Source: Rhodohalobacter sulfatireducens (GTDB lineage: Bacteria > Bacteroidota > Rhodothermia > Balneolales > Balneolaceae). From it: a DNA stretch of 48,431 bases. Position numbers and translations under genes: made by a program. The stretch's first letter is position 1. Each line of letters opens with the position of its first letter. The stretch is taken from NCBI RefSeq assembly GCF_022012475.1, contig NZ_JAKLWS010000033.1:1-48431 (forward strand). The letters run 5' to 3'. This document shows positions 8,740 to 18,092 of this stretch, piece by piece. The notes under the pieces are model-generated. The model saw nothing but the letters and a program-made list of their open reading frames with translations, had not been told where the DNA came from and made no database searches.

Positions 8740-10176
8740 TCAAGTCACATGAAAAACTGAGAAGTTTCGAATTCTGGGTTCCGCCAGTGATTCATCAATG
8801 ATCAGTTTAACACCGGTGTATTGATCGGTTTCAAATTCCTGGATTCGCTTGTGCCCGATGCATTGACCGCTGCAGATCTCCTGCCATTCTCTATCTTTGT
8901 ATCCTTCTACCGTATAGGTTCGGACGCGCTCACCATGCTTGATATCCTCCTGGAGTACAACATGGTTCAACTCTTTTTCAGAATCGAAATTTATAACATA
9001 CTCACTGCCCCTTCCTTCAGATTGCGCAACGGGTGCTTCAAACCTTCGTTCGATCTCTTCTCCCCACTCCTTTAACCGCTCCGCGTCTGCCTCCGGTAAG
9101 AGTCCCGAGGGATCCGGCGTCAAGCCCACGATTAACGTAGAGTTTCGTCCCACAGATTTGTAGTGCATATCTACCAGATTTTCCAGCGGGTAGATTGTAT
9201 GTTCGCGATCAGGTTCCCAGAACCAATCGTGTCCTCCACTATGGCCGCGCAGAGGTGCGTCACTCATGGCGGGCATATAATAATCTCCGTCCGGATCTCC
9301 ATATTTCAAGAGTTCAAAATGATCGGGACCCGTCTTATTGGTATGGGAATAAGGATAGGGAAACGTCCCCCAGCAGGGATACGGAACAGTTCCTGTTTCA
9401 CTTCCGCCCCAGCGGATATCCGCCCGCTGGTCATTGTGATAAAAAATACCATTGGGCTGATTTCTCTCAAAGATCGATAGTACATCCGGTCCTCCTCTTT
9501 CGGGACCGTAAGCTCCCCCATCAAACCAGATGATGGCTAATTCTCCATATCGGGAAGTGAGCTCTTCAACTATTCCCTCACACATCCGGTTATAGTGCTC
9601 CTGGCGGTTTTCTGCAAACTCTCCATCCCCGTTCACCAAAAAATCGTGAACACCATAAAAGGAGTTCCATCGAATACCCACATAAATTCCCGGTTCGATA
9701 TCATACTTTCGGCATGAATCCACAAAATCCCGGACCAGGTCTCCTTTCCCATCCCGCCACTTCACCGCTTTCAGGCAGTACGGATTAACATCACTTTGAT
9801 ACAGGGCAAACCCGGTCTCATGTGTTGCCGTCAGGATTGCAATCTTAAAACCGGCATCTTTAATCGATTTGATCCACTGATCGGTATCCAGCTGTTCCGG
9901 GTTAAAGATATTATAATCTTCAATTGGTGTGATACGATTCCTGCTCTGTACATACTGTTTACCATCAAACACATGCAGATCATAATGAAAAACAGCCACT
10001 CGTTCTGCCTCCTGCCACTTAATTTGTGGTTGTGTGGGTATAGGAATAGAATTGGAAGGCGAATAGCTTCTCCGTTTTGAATTGGAGGCGGCCGATAAAA
10101 AAGGGACTCCGGATGTAACAGCCAGTGTTCCCAGGGACAAGTTTTTCAAAAAATGTCTTCGATCCATGTTATCCAT
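8740..10176 (-). CDS. GH29 alpha-L-fucosidase, Tat-exported
   Basis: The protein has 478 residues. A twin-arginine signal begins the protein (MDRRHFLKNLSLGTLAV, residues 4-20). The GH29 (beta/alpha)8 catalytic domain covers about 55-385, with the nucleophile predicted at Asp219 in IIWFDGGAYG, followed by a C-terminal beta domain (390-478). The usual GH29 'KHHDGF' motif reads TATHETGF here (His119), so this is a divergent clade and may prefer a modified or linked fucose (or L-galactose) residue. It is closely similar over its whole length to the GH29 at 12545-13960, which lacks the Tat signal. It lies between an SGNH esterase and a sulfatase, all co-oriented. Confidence 0.85.
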   Translation of the reverse strand: MDNMDRRHFLKNLSLGTLAVTSGVPFLSAASNSKRRSYSPSNSIPIPTQPQIKWQEAERVAVFHYDLHVFDGKQYVQSRNRITPIEDYNIFNPEQLDTDQWIKSIKDAGFKIAILTATHETGFALYQSDVNPYCLKAVKWRDGKGDLVRDFVDSCRKYDIEPGIYVGIRWNSFYGVHDFLVNGDGEFAENRQEHYNRMCEGIVEELTSRYGELAIIWFDGGAYGPERGGPDVLSIFERNQPNGIFYHNDQRADIRWGGSETGTVPYPCWGTFPYPYSHTNKTGPDHFELLKYGDPDGDYYMPAMSDAPLRGHSGGHDWFWEPDREHTIYPLENLVDMHYKSVGRNSTLIVGLTPDPSGLLPEADAERLKEWGEEIERRFEAPVAQSEGRGSEYVINFDSEKELNHVVLQEDIKHGERVRTYTVEGYKDREWQEICSGQCIGHKRIQEFETDQYTGVKLIIDESLAEPRIRNFSVFHVT

Positions 10177-10203
10177 ACAATTGCAATTTTTTAGTTTTTG
10201 AGA

Positions 10204-10938
10204 TTAATCGTTCAGCCTTTGTTCAGCAGCCTCTTTAATTCCGTTATAAATTTCGCGTGCAAGTGCTTCATATCCCTCAGCATTCGGATGTACACCATCC
10301 TCCACTGTAAAAAGCGCCGGTTTATTTTCAAACGCGGTAGTCATATCCAAAAAGTGGACCCCTTCATCCTCCGCGATCTGTTCAGTACGATCTTTCAGTT
10401 CCCATAAACGTGGCCTCCGGGACTCCAGGTTATTTTTTCGATCCTCTGATAGGCCCGGCGTCTCAAGATTCATATCTGAGGGACTGACCAGAAAAATTTC
10501 CGGAGAGGTTGGAAGTGCTTTTAACTCAGTTATATAGGATCTGTAATCACTCTCAAAATCATCAATGTTTTCCCAGTTATGACGCGGCGGACCGACCGTA
10601 TCATTCGTTCCCACTTTAATGATCACAATTTCCGGTTGATAGGATTGAACATCCTCTAAGACCTGCCAAACATTTGGTGTCCCGGATTTTAACATCGTTG
10701 CACCCCCAATTCCAAAATTTCGGACATTTACCGGTTCATTCCCGAAGATTTTTTCAAGCTCAGCCGGATAAGAATCTTCAGAAGGATCTTCAACACGGGC
10801 TCCAAACGTAATACTATCGCCAATACAGGCGATCTTTAGAGAATCCTTCTCCGATGATATCTGATTCTGAGCTGGAACTGCTTCGGGTGCGAAGATAACC
10901 ACCAATAAGCCTAACAAAAGCATTTTTTTAATCATCAT
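10204..10938 (-). CDS. SGNH/GDSL esterase, secreted
   Basis: The protein has 244 residues and an N-terminal signal peptide (hydrophobic 6-20, cleavage near VPAQ). The SGNH blocks are complete: Ser42 in ACIGDSITFG, Gly78 region (GIGGATM), Asn112 in KVGTNDT, and Asp214/His217 in EDGVHPNAEGY. It resembles the single-domain acetylesterases that remove O-acetyl groups from sugar residues before glycosidases act. The gene starts 9 bp after the upstream sulfatase stop (10948) and ends 27 bp before the GH29 start, so the three genes are probably co-transcribed. The substrate is not determined. Confidence 0.85.
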   Translation of the reverse strand: MMIKKMLLLGLLVVIFAPEAVPAQNQISSEKDSLKIACIGDSITFGARVEDPSEDSYPAELEKIFGNEPVNVRNFGIGGATMLKSGTPNVWQVLEDVQSYQPEIVIIKVGTNDTVGPPRHNWENIDDFESDYRSYITELKALPTSPEIFLVSPSDMNLETPGLSEDRKNNLESRRPRLWELKDRTEQIAEDEGVHFLDMTTAFENKPALFTVEDGVHPNAEGYEALAREIYNGIKEAAEQRLND

Positions 10939-10947
10939 CAGTATCCG

Positions 10948-12483
10948 TTAATCATTCACAAGTTCAGCCGGATAGGGCACCTGTTCACCAGTGGATTTCA
11001 AGGTGGGCATATCCGCATCGGTATTTCTCAAATGCTCTGTTAAAATTCCCGCAAGCTCCTCAACCTTTTCAGGACGCTGATCCGATAGATCATTGGATTC
11101 GGAGAGATCTTCCTCCAGGTTGTAGAGTTCAAGAGACTGATCTTCATGAAAGTAGACCAGTTTCCAATCCCCTTTCCGGATGGAACTGTAGGGAGGTTGA
11201 TCATATATATGCGGATAATGCCAGAATATGGGACGTTCTTGCCAATCTGCGCCTGCTTCATTTCTCAAAAGAGGTACAAAACTTTTTCCATCGACTGTAT
11301 GATCCGGAAAACTATCTTCAGTGATCCCGGCAATTTCCAGAAAAGTCGGGAAGATATCCTCGATGATGAGATACTGATCCTCTTCTCTTCCTGCTTCTGT
11401 GATACCCGGCCATTTTGCAATCATCGGAACTCTGACACCGCCTTCATAGACCATCAGCTTGTGTCCTCTCAGCGGTCTGTTCAAAGGTGCTTGTTTTGGA
11501 GCTCCATTATCCGACATAAATACAACAACTGTATTCTCCTCTACACCCAGCTCTTCAAGTTTGGCCATCAGGTCTCCCAGCGATTTGTCCATCCCTTCGA
11601 TCATGGATGCGTAGGTCGCTTCAAATTCTGAAAAGCCCCGGTCCGCATACTTTTGATAAAACCGACGATCTCTTTCGAATGGAGAGTGAATCGCATAATG
11701 GGACATATAGAGGTAAAAGGGTGAACCGGTTGCTACAACGGAATCAATTACGGCATTGGCTTCCCGCGTCAGCGCCTCGGTAAGATTTATTTCCTGGCCA
11801 TGATATTTTTCTAAACCGGGCACATCCCAAACCGTACTTCCTCCCCTGGATTCCGCACTAAAATTGTTTTCACCGTGGTAACTCCCCGGAGCGCCGGAAG
11901 CCCGTCCTGCGATGTTGACATCAAACCCAAGGTTTAGCGGATCGGCCCCGGGTGTATCGATCGCTCCAAAATGACCTTTCCCTACATGAATGGTTGTGTA
12001 TCCGGCTTCTTTCAACAGCATTGGCAATGTTTCAGCCACTATGGTATTTGGCACTCCCTCTTCCGGAGCCAAACCGTTTACATTCCACTCCGGTGGGATA
12101 ATCGCTGAGTCTTCCGGACCGTATAAATCATCCGGTGACTCCCCCTCGTATAATGTCCAGTTTGTAACACCATGCCGGGCCATGCTCATGCCTGTCATCA
12201 AACTGATTCGGGAGGGGGAACAAACCGCCGCAGCATAAGCCTGCGTGAATTTCACCCCTTGATCAGCAAGAGTTTCCATATTGGGTGTGTGATATCGCCG
12301 GTTCAGTTCAGTCGTATCTTCATGAAAGGGAACCGAAGTGTCCTGCCACCCCATATCATCGACAAAAAAGAATAAGATATTGGGCTTCTTCTCTTCCGTT
12401 TGAGGGTTTGTGCATCCGATTTGGAAGCTTATAAAAATCAGAATGAGTACTGTGATGAGTTGAGCTCTTCTCATAATTTTCAA
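10948..12483 (-). CDS. type I sulfatase (family S1), lipoprotein
   Basis: The protein has 511 residues. A lipoprotein signal ends in FQIGC with lipidated Cys24, which places it on a membrane surface. The active site Cys88-Ser-Pro-Ser-Arg92 (AAVCSPSRISLMTGM) is the classic formylglycine motif. Metal ligands Asp42/Asp43 (FVDDMGW) and the MSDNGAP motif are also present. It is only distantly similar to the other sulfatase at 7259-8695, so the two probably cut different sulfate positions. It lies between the two GH29 genes, 61 bp after the GH29 at 12545. Confidence 0.9.
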   Translation of the reverse strand: MKIMRRAQLITVLILIFISFQIGCTNPQTEEKKPNILFFFVDDMGWQDTSVPFHEDTTELNRRYHTPNMETLADQGVKFTQAYAAAVCSPSRISLMTGMSMARHGVTNWTLYEGESPDDLYGPEDSAIIPPEWNVNGLAPEEGVPNTIVAETLPMLLKEAGYTTIHVGKGHFGAIDTPGADPLNLGFDVNIAGRASGAPGSYHGENNFSAESRGGSTVWDVPGLEKYHGQEINLTEALTREANAVIDSVVATGSPFYLYMSHYAIHSPFERDRRFYQKYADRGFSEFEATYASMIEGMDKSLGDLMAKLEELGVEENTVVVFMSDNGAPKQAPLNRPLRGHKLMVYEGGVRVPMIAKWPGITEAGREEDQYLIIEDIFPTFLEIAGITEDSFPDHTVDGKSFVPLLRNEAGADWQERPIFWHYPHIYDQPPYSSIRKGDWKLVYFHEDQSLELYNLEEDLSESNDLSDQRPEKVEELAGILTEHLRNTDADMPTLKSTGEQVPYPAELVND

Positions 12484-12544
12484 TGGTCAGTCTATATAAT
12501 TATCGTGTTCATGGTTTAGGGGCGTGGCATACATTATTAACTGA

Positions 12545-13960
12545 TTACGACACATAGAAAGCAGAAAAATTAGTGATGATCGGCTCCTTTACACTATCGC
12601 CAATAATCAACTTTAATGCTGAACAATCCCGGGTATCAAACTTTTCAATTCGTTTATGCCCGATACACTGTCCGCTGCAGAGAGTCTGCCACCGGCCTTC
12701 AATCAATCCTTCAACGGTGTAGGTTCGTACTCGTTCACCAAACCGGATATCTTCCTGGATAACCACGTGATTCACCTTAATGACGGGGTCCAATTCCAGC
12801 TGGTACTCCTGACCCCGACCTCCGGTCTGAGTTATCGGCTTCCCAAAACGACGCTCGATCTCGCGCCCCCATAATTTCAGACGCTCCACATCTTTTGTTG
12901 GCAGAACGCCCGACGGGTTGGGAGTCACCCCCAGGATTAACGTCGAATTTCGTCCTACAGATTTGTAGTACATATCTACAAGGTCCTCAACAGGATAGAT
13001 AATATGTTCGCGATCGGGCTCCCAGAACCAGTCGTGTCCCCCATGTCCGCGAAGGGGTGCATCACTCATTGCCGGCATATAGTAACTTCCATTCGGATCC
13101 CCCGTTTTTAACAGTTCAAAATTGTTAGCTGCAATCTCCTCCCTTGAAGATTCACCGGCTCCGATCACTTTAAAAGGAAAGGTTCCCCAGCAGGGGTATG
13201 AAACTGTACCCGTTTCACTGCCTCCCCAGCGGATATCGGCTCGCTGCAAATTGTGGTAAAACAGACCCTCGGGCTGATATTTTTCCCAGATTGAAAGAAC
13301 ATCCGGCCCGCCTTGTTCCGGGCCGTGAGCACCGCCATCAAACCAAACCATGGCCCAGTCGCCATAACGGGTAAAGATCTCTTCTACAACCTTTTCAACC
13401 ATCCTGTTGTAGTGATTCTGGCGATTCTCAGCAAACGCGTTGCTGCCGCTTACTTTAAAATCGTAAACACCGTAAAAGGCATTCCAGCGTGTTCCGATAT
13501 ACACACCCGGCAGGATTCCATATTTTTCGCACGATTCTTTAAAATCTCTCAACACATCACCTTTTCCATCCCGCCACTTCAGAGCCTTCATGTTGTAGGG
13601 GGTTGCATCACTTTGGTGATGGAAAAAACCGGTTTCATGGCTCACCGTTAGTATGGCAATTCGAAAACCGGCATCCTTCAGTGTTTTAATCCATTGGTCC
13701 GTATCGTACTCCTGTGGATTAAAAATATTAATATTCTCAACCGGAGTGATTCGGGCTTCACTCTGCACATAAAATTCACCATCGTGGGCATGAAGATCCC
13801 AGCAAACCAACGCTGCCAGCTCCGCTTCCTGCCATTGAAGTTGTGCGGCTGTCGGGGTGGGTATCTCATCCACAGGTTTCTGGTCCACTCGAATGTTTGA
13901 TGAAGCTATTGTACCGGATGAAATCGTTCTTTTAAGATCTTTTTTGCCGTTTTTTTCCAT
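12545..13960 (-). CDS. GH29 alpha-L-fucosidase paralogue without evident signal peptide
   Basis: The protein has 471 residues and aligns over nearly its full length with the Tat-exported GH29 at 8740-10176, sharing long stretches such as FYVQSEARITPVE, HETGF, RDGKGDVLRDF and PCWGTFPF. The nucleophile is predicted at Asp208 (MVWFDGGAHG), with the divergent motif VSHETGF at His109. The N-terminus MEKNGKKDLKRTISSGTIAS has no hydrophobic core or RR-x-F pattern. The protein is therefore either cytoplasmic or has lost its export signal. The start is 1 bp after the stop of the GH95 gene, so translation is coupled. Two paralogues in one cluster suggest different linkages or locations. Confidence 0.85.
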   Translation of the reverse strand: MEKNGKKDLKRTISSGTIASSNIRVDQKPVDEIPTPTAAQLQWQEAELAALVCWDLHAHDGEFYVQSEARITPVENINIFNPQEYDTDQWIKTLKDAGFRIAILTVSHETGFFHHQSDATPYNMKALKWRDGKGDVLRDFKESCEKYGILPGVYIGTRWNAFYGVYDFKVSGSNAFAENRQNHYNRMVEKVVEEIFTRYGDWAMVWFDGGAHGPEQGGPDVLSIWEKYQPEGLFYHNLQRADIRWGGSETGTVSYPCWGTFPFKVIGAGESSREEIAANNFELLKTGDPNGSYYMPAMSDAPLRGHGGHDWFWEPDREHIIYPVEDLVDMYYKSVGRNSTLILGVTPNPSGVLPTKDVERLKLWGREIERRFGKPITQTGGRGQEYQLELDPVIKVNHVVIQEDIRFGERVRTYTVEGLIEGRWQTLCSGQCIGHKRIEKFDTRDCSALKLIIGDSVKEPIITNFSAFYVS

Positions 13961-13961
13961 T

Positions 13962-16349
13962 TCAATGACTGCTGTTCTCTAAAATTTTAATTTCCTCGTT
14001 TTCCGCCATACTGATACTCAAAATCCCATCGGAAAAATGCAGATCGTTCACTTCACTGAAAGTCCCGTATTGGGCATGTTTTTTCATGACTTTAATGGAA
14101 TTGGAATCATATGGGTTCTCAATCTGCAGGGTTCCACCTTTTTCAGAAAGCAGATGAACTTCGCTTATTTGTCCGTCTATCTTCACTGCGGATACGATAA
14201 ACGCTCCCTGCGCACGAAGATCCCGGAAATGGACATCCGCCCAATCATCCGGTGTAGCCGGGAATATCTCGATCACACCGTTATGGCTTTGAAGAAGCAT
14301 CTCCTGAAGTCCGGCAGCAAACGCAAAATTTCCTTCAAGTGTAAACGGACGGTACATAAAATTGGAGTACTCTCCGCCTTTTTGATCTCCATTCAGATGG
14401 AAGCTGTTCGGAGACACGAAATTTGAAGCAAAAATCTGCAGGGCTTCCCGTGCCTTATCACTGTTCCCGGCCCGCGCATAGAGATTTGCCTGCCAGCTAA
14501 AGGAGTATCCCACCCAGGCGCCCGACCCAATCTCATCAAGGTGCTCCAGTGATGTTTCGATCACTTTTTTCTCTTCATCGCCATGGGATGAATCCATCAA
14601 GCCAAGCGGATGGATGGCCATTAAATGGGAGAAGTGACGGTGTGATGAATTCAAACGCTCACCGGGAGCAACCAATAAACCGGTTTCATCATCGATACTG
14701 TAGTCCGGCAACTCATTCATCCTAGCTTCCCATCTCTGTTGTTCGTCTGATTTTCCGAGTTCAGAGGCCAATTCAGCTGCCATTTTAAAGGCATACTTCA
14801 TCAGTGCCAGGTCGTAATTTGTTGTCTGCTGGAACCAGGCATCAATGGTGTTGTCATGGATTTCAGGACTTGAACTCAGTGGCAAAACTCTCACTCCATC
14901 TTCTATATACGTGACCTCTTCCAGGTGCACAGCTACATCTTTCAGGTACGGATAGGCCCTGTTTTCCAGAAATTCCCGATCCCGGCTATAGGACCACTGC
15001 CAGTAGAAATGCTGAGCCAGCCAGGCTGCAATGGTGGGTGACATGGAGTACTGAATCCAACCTCCCATAGGCTGGCCTGTCAGGGTTGTAACACCCGGTA
15101 CATTTAACCCCTCATTTTCAAAATACCAGCGGGTATAGTCTTTGTTCTCCTGGCGGATATTCCATAACCAGTCTGTGAATATTTGTGTGAGTTCCAGATG
15201 ATTCCCCGGGTATCCCGGCCAATAGCTGAGCTGAGTATTCAAGTTGTGATGAAAATCTCCCTTCCAGGGCGGAATACTACCATTGTCGGCTGTCCAAACG
15301 GCCTGCAAACTGATCGGGGGTGATCCAGGCCTGGAAGCTGCTCCAAACTTATACATATCCCGTTCATACTGCCTTTGCAACAGGGTATCCGGGACTACAA
15401 TTTGGGACCGAGCCCAAAAATCTTCCCACCATTTCAAACTTATTTGTCGGTCTGTTTCAAATCCCCTTAATAAAGCCTGTTCTGCTAACTGTTCAGAATC
15501 TTCCTCTACCCCTGTATTTCCTAAAACTTCATCCACATCTTGGTTGGGATAGTCTGATGTGATACTCCACACACCCTGGAGATTGCCATCCTCACGTTTC
15601 CAAAGAACGGATACTTTATACTCCATGCCGTCCCACCCCTGCTGCGTATACACCAGACTGTTGTCCGTCTCCACTACCGTTCCCTGGTCATACCCCAAAT
15701 CAGCCAGGGTATGCAGCTGGATATCACCACTGGACTCGTTTGAGTCGTCAGATCCATATGGAGGCACTTCAAGAATCGGCTTAAAATCTTGCGGCACATT
15801 TTTAAACTCAAACCAACCAATCGGTTTTTCCGAGTGGATAAATGTATGAAGTGCAGCTCCTTCACTCCAGCGAATCTGCAGCTCCCCGGTTTTCAGATAT
15901 AATCGAGCATCCTCTATCGTGCCAAAGTTGTTTGTTCTAAAATTCAACCCGGCAGCCTGTATTTTCGTCGGATATGCGATATTGTCATACGGAGCATCTC
16001 CCAGCTGCTGGACCGGTCCATACTCACCTTTCTGCACCTGCTGATGGACCCAGTCGAAGGTGAGTTCTCTCAATTCACGTACTTCTCGAAGGTCCCACAG
16101 ATCCGCACGATCCAATGAAAAGCGAAGATGTTCATCCTGTTTCCAGACCAATGCACCCACCATCCCATTTCCAAGCGGAAACCCTTCATCCCAGCGTTCA
16201 GGGAGTTGGTCAAATTGAAGGTCCCCAATAGAAGTTTCATAATCTTGCCCAAAGGAGGTGCTGATAGAGAGTGAAAGGTAGCTAAAAATGAAGAGTACAG
16301 TTAATAAGGGGCGTACCCTGTTTTTCTGATGGGAGTATGTAATGTCCAT
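13962..16349 (-). CDS. GH95-family alpha-L-fucosidase / alpha-L-galactosidase
   Basis: The protein has 795 residues with a signal peptide (hydrophobic 15-33, cleavage near SFGQ). The GH95 N-terminal beta domain starts with WDEGFPLGNGMVGALVW (53-69). The (alpha/alpha)6 catalytic domain contains HHNLNTQLSYW with the paired Asn369/Asn371, SSSPEIHDN with the acid Glu496, and HRHFSHLMAIHPL. Near residue 672 the family's usual 'DGNFG' reads LEGNFA, a Glu in place of the Asp that normally activates catalysis. The enzyme may still work, but this is a departure. It is expected to release alpha-1,2-linked fucose or L-galactose from the glycan. It is translationally coupled to the downstream GH29. Confidence 0.82.
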   Translation of the reverse strand: MDITYSHQKNRVRPLLTVLFIFSYLSLSISTSFGQDYETSIGDLQFDQLPERWDEGFPLGNGMVGALVWKQDEHLRFSLDRADLWDLREVRELRELTFDWVHQQVQKGEYGPVQQLGDAPYDNIAYPTKIQAAGLNFRTNNFGTIEDARLYLKTGELQIRWSEGAALHTFIHSEKPIGWFEFKNVPQDFKPILEVPPYGSDDSNESSGDIQLHTLADLGYDQGTVVETDNSLVYTQQGWDGMEYKVSVLWKREDGNLQGVWSITSDYPNQDVDEVLGNTGVEEDSEQLAEQALLRGFETDRQISLKWWEDFWARSQIVVPDTLLQRQYERDMYKFGAASRPGSPPISLQAVWTADNGSIPPWKGDFHHNLNTQLSYWPGYPGNHLELTQIFTDWLWNIRQENKDYTRWYFENEGLNVPGVTTLTGQPMGGWIQYSMSPTIAAWLAQHFYWQWSYSRDREFLENRAYPYLKDVAVHLEEVTYIEDGVRVLPLSSSPEIHDNTIDAWFQQTTNYDLALMKYAFKMAAELASELGKSDEQQRWEARMNELPDYSIDDETGLLVAPGERLNSSHRHFSHLMAIHPLGLMDSSHGDEEKKVIETSLEHLDEIGSGAWVGYSFSWQANLYARAGNSDKAREALQIFASNFVSPNSFHLNGDQKGGEYSNFMYRPFTLEGNFAFAAGLQEMLLQSHNGVIEIFPATPDDWADVHFRDLRAQGAFIVSAVKIDGQISEVHLLSEKGGTLQIENPYDSNSIKVMKKHAQYGTFSEVNDLHFSDGILSISMAENEEIKILENSSH

Positions 16350-16364
16350 GAACTTCTTTTGAAT

Positions 16365-16626
16365 TTATTTTGAATCTATATTTCTGATCTGCTCTAAGGA
16401 ATTGGTCAATTCCTGTGCAATGTCCGCATGTTGATCGATCACATTCGTCGTTTCCTGTGGATCTGCATCTAAATTGAAAAATTGATAGGGTTTTGAAAAC
16501 GGTTTTCCCTGGGGTACCTGCCTGCCACCCGAACCATTCCCATAAACCATCTTCCACGGTCCTTTCCGAATGGCAATTAATAAAAAACAGATCGCTCTTA
16601 TCTTCATCACTTTCCTGTAACTTCAA
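16365..16626 (-). pseudogene. C-terminal remnant of a third sulfatase (frameshifted and truncated)
   Basis: The minus strand carries the end of a type I sulfatase in two frames. LQESDEDKSDLFFIN (beginning about 16624) is the typical 'GES..DLFFIN' segment. The reading then shifts near 16575 to AIRKGPWKMVYGNGSGGRQV with FNLDADPQETTNVID, the standard C-terminal sulfatase pattern, ending at 16365. The signature Cys motif and about three quarters of the protein are missing, and stops precede it. It is therefore a decayed gene, deleted between the GH95 and the DUF6786-like genes. It shows the locus once encoded at least three sulfatases. Confidence 0.75.
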
Positions 16627-16781
16627 ATCGTATCAAATACGATTCAGCACCATTGTAAATCGTCGAAATTACCCTGTGAGGCCACCTTTAACCGTATCAG
16701 AATTGTAAAGGTAGGACCTGTAAAAACTGTTTCTAACACTTTTTAAGTCTTTAAAAGTTTGATCATAAAGATGACAATGAC

Positions 16782-18056
16782 CTAATCGAATTTGTCTTTG
16801 ATCTCTTGCACAGAAACACCCAGTAACCGATTTGAGATTTGGTCAATCATCTCATCAGATCCTTTGATATGAATCGTGGTTTGGGAATGCTGCATTGTTT
16901 CTCCGGGACTAAGTTTTGCAGCCGGTGACGAGGTTTCCAGTTCATAAAAAGGACCAAGGGGATCTTCACCCGGTGCTGGAGGCCCGTCGTTATAAGCATT
17001 GATAACATCTCCTGAAAATGGCTCTTCCTGCATTTCCCACATAGAGTTCACATAGCTGGGATTCGCATCAGGCTCATTATAAGTGACGATATTCAACACA
17101 CCAATTTCTTCAACATAACTTCCTGCAATCTTCAGGGATCGCTTGGGATTAATTCCAATTTTACTTCGATATGTCCCATCCCCTTTAAAAAAGATGGTAT
17201 GATCATTCACTTTCAGATAGTCATCAGGTACTTCCCCGAAGTATTCATCATTCACTTTCGGTCCCAGACGATCTTCAGGTCCCTCCTCTATTGGAATAAC
17301 AACAGTGGTTTGTGGAGTTGGAGGATACATTCCGAGAAGCCAGATAGACAACATCCCAGTTTCCCGATTCCATTCGAAGTTTCCGGTATTTTTTATGCTG
17401 TTTTCTGTTTCGTAAGCAACCATCCTAACATCTTCGGGCAACGTTATCCCTAACCATCCTGCTATATCTTCTTCGGTCAGGAGCCGAACGGTTCGGTTAA
17501 TTTCGATCTCAAAGTTTGTGCCGCTCCAGTTGGTAAAGGTAGCCTGATGGGTAAAAGTGACTTCCTCGTTATTTTTGTTGACGATCTCATACTCTTTCGT
17601 ATCGATTGCGGCCGGCGTGTGCCAATCCTCAAAGATAAATTCAGATCCCGGTTCAAAAAAAATACCGAATTGTCCCCCCTCTGGTCCCAGCCAAAACCGT
17701 TCTTCTCCTCCAAATGCGTGGATGTGATTTTGAAGTGTTCCCAGTCGATCTTCTTTAGACAGAACACCTTGTTCAATGAGTTCATAATTAAGCCATCCCA
17801 GCCCGGGGCCTGAATCCCTGTTATATGTACTGGTCATCACCCGCCCTTGATAGGAGGGGACAACGGCAATCGCTGCCTGGTCTCTTTCTAATAAGAGAAC
17901 ATCTGTATGCTGCTTTAAAAACTGATAATCCTCTTCAAAAGAGGGGTACAGGTTGGCATCTGTATTTCCACAACTTTGCATTAAAACGGAGAGAGTCACT
18001 ATCAACCCAATATTAAGTGTGAAACAACTCTTATCTCTCAAACTAAAATTGAACAT
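16782..18056 (-). CDS. DUF6786-like lipoprotein, mutarotase-fold-like
   Basis: The protein has 424 residues with a lipoprotein signal (SVLMQSC, Cys29). The segment HIHAFGGEERFWLGPEGGQF followed by GIFF is characteristic of a Bacteroidota/Planctomycetota family I recall as DUF6786. It is rich in beta strands and resembles galactose-mutarotase-type sugar-binding folds. The role is unknown; it may bind or epimerise released sugars at the outer membrane or periplasm. It lies 36 bp after the GH117-like gene in the same direction, inside the glycan cluster. The family name is from memory of the motif and should be treated as moderate. Confidence 0.6.
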   Translation of the reverse strand: MFNFSLRDKSCFTLNIGLIVTLSVLMQSCGNTDANLYPSFEEDYQFLKQHTDVLLLERDQAAIAVVPSYQGRVMTSTYNRDSGPGLGWLNYELIEQGVLSKEDRLGTLQNHIHAFGGEERFWLGPEGGQFGIFFEPGSEFIFEDWHTPAAIDTKEYEIVNKNNEEVTFTHQATFTNWSGTNFEIEINRTVRLLTEEDIAGWLGITLPEDVRMVAYETENSIKNTGNFEWNRETGMLSIWLLGMYPPTPQTTVVIPIEEGPEDRLGPKVNDEYFGEVPDDYLKVNDHTIFFKGDGTYRSKIGINPKRSLKIAGSYVEEIGVLNIVTYNEPDANPSYVNSMWEMQEEPFSGDVINAYNDGPPAPGEDPLGPFYELETSSPAAKLSPGETMQHSQTTIHIKGSDEMIDQISNRLLGVSVQEIKDKFD

Positions 18057-18092
18057 ATAATCACACGATTATCTCGAACTGAGTACTTCTAA

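Noticed and set aside
11146-11631. 161-codon plus-strand frame inside the sulfatase gene
   Set aside because: It is a shadow of the sulfatase reading frame; no domain or start context supports it.
16282-16626. 114-codon frame as a separate small gene
   Set aside because: Only its first 15 residues are sulfatase-like; the rest is the wrong frame of the sulfatase remnant and overlaps the GH95 signal peptide region.
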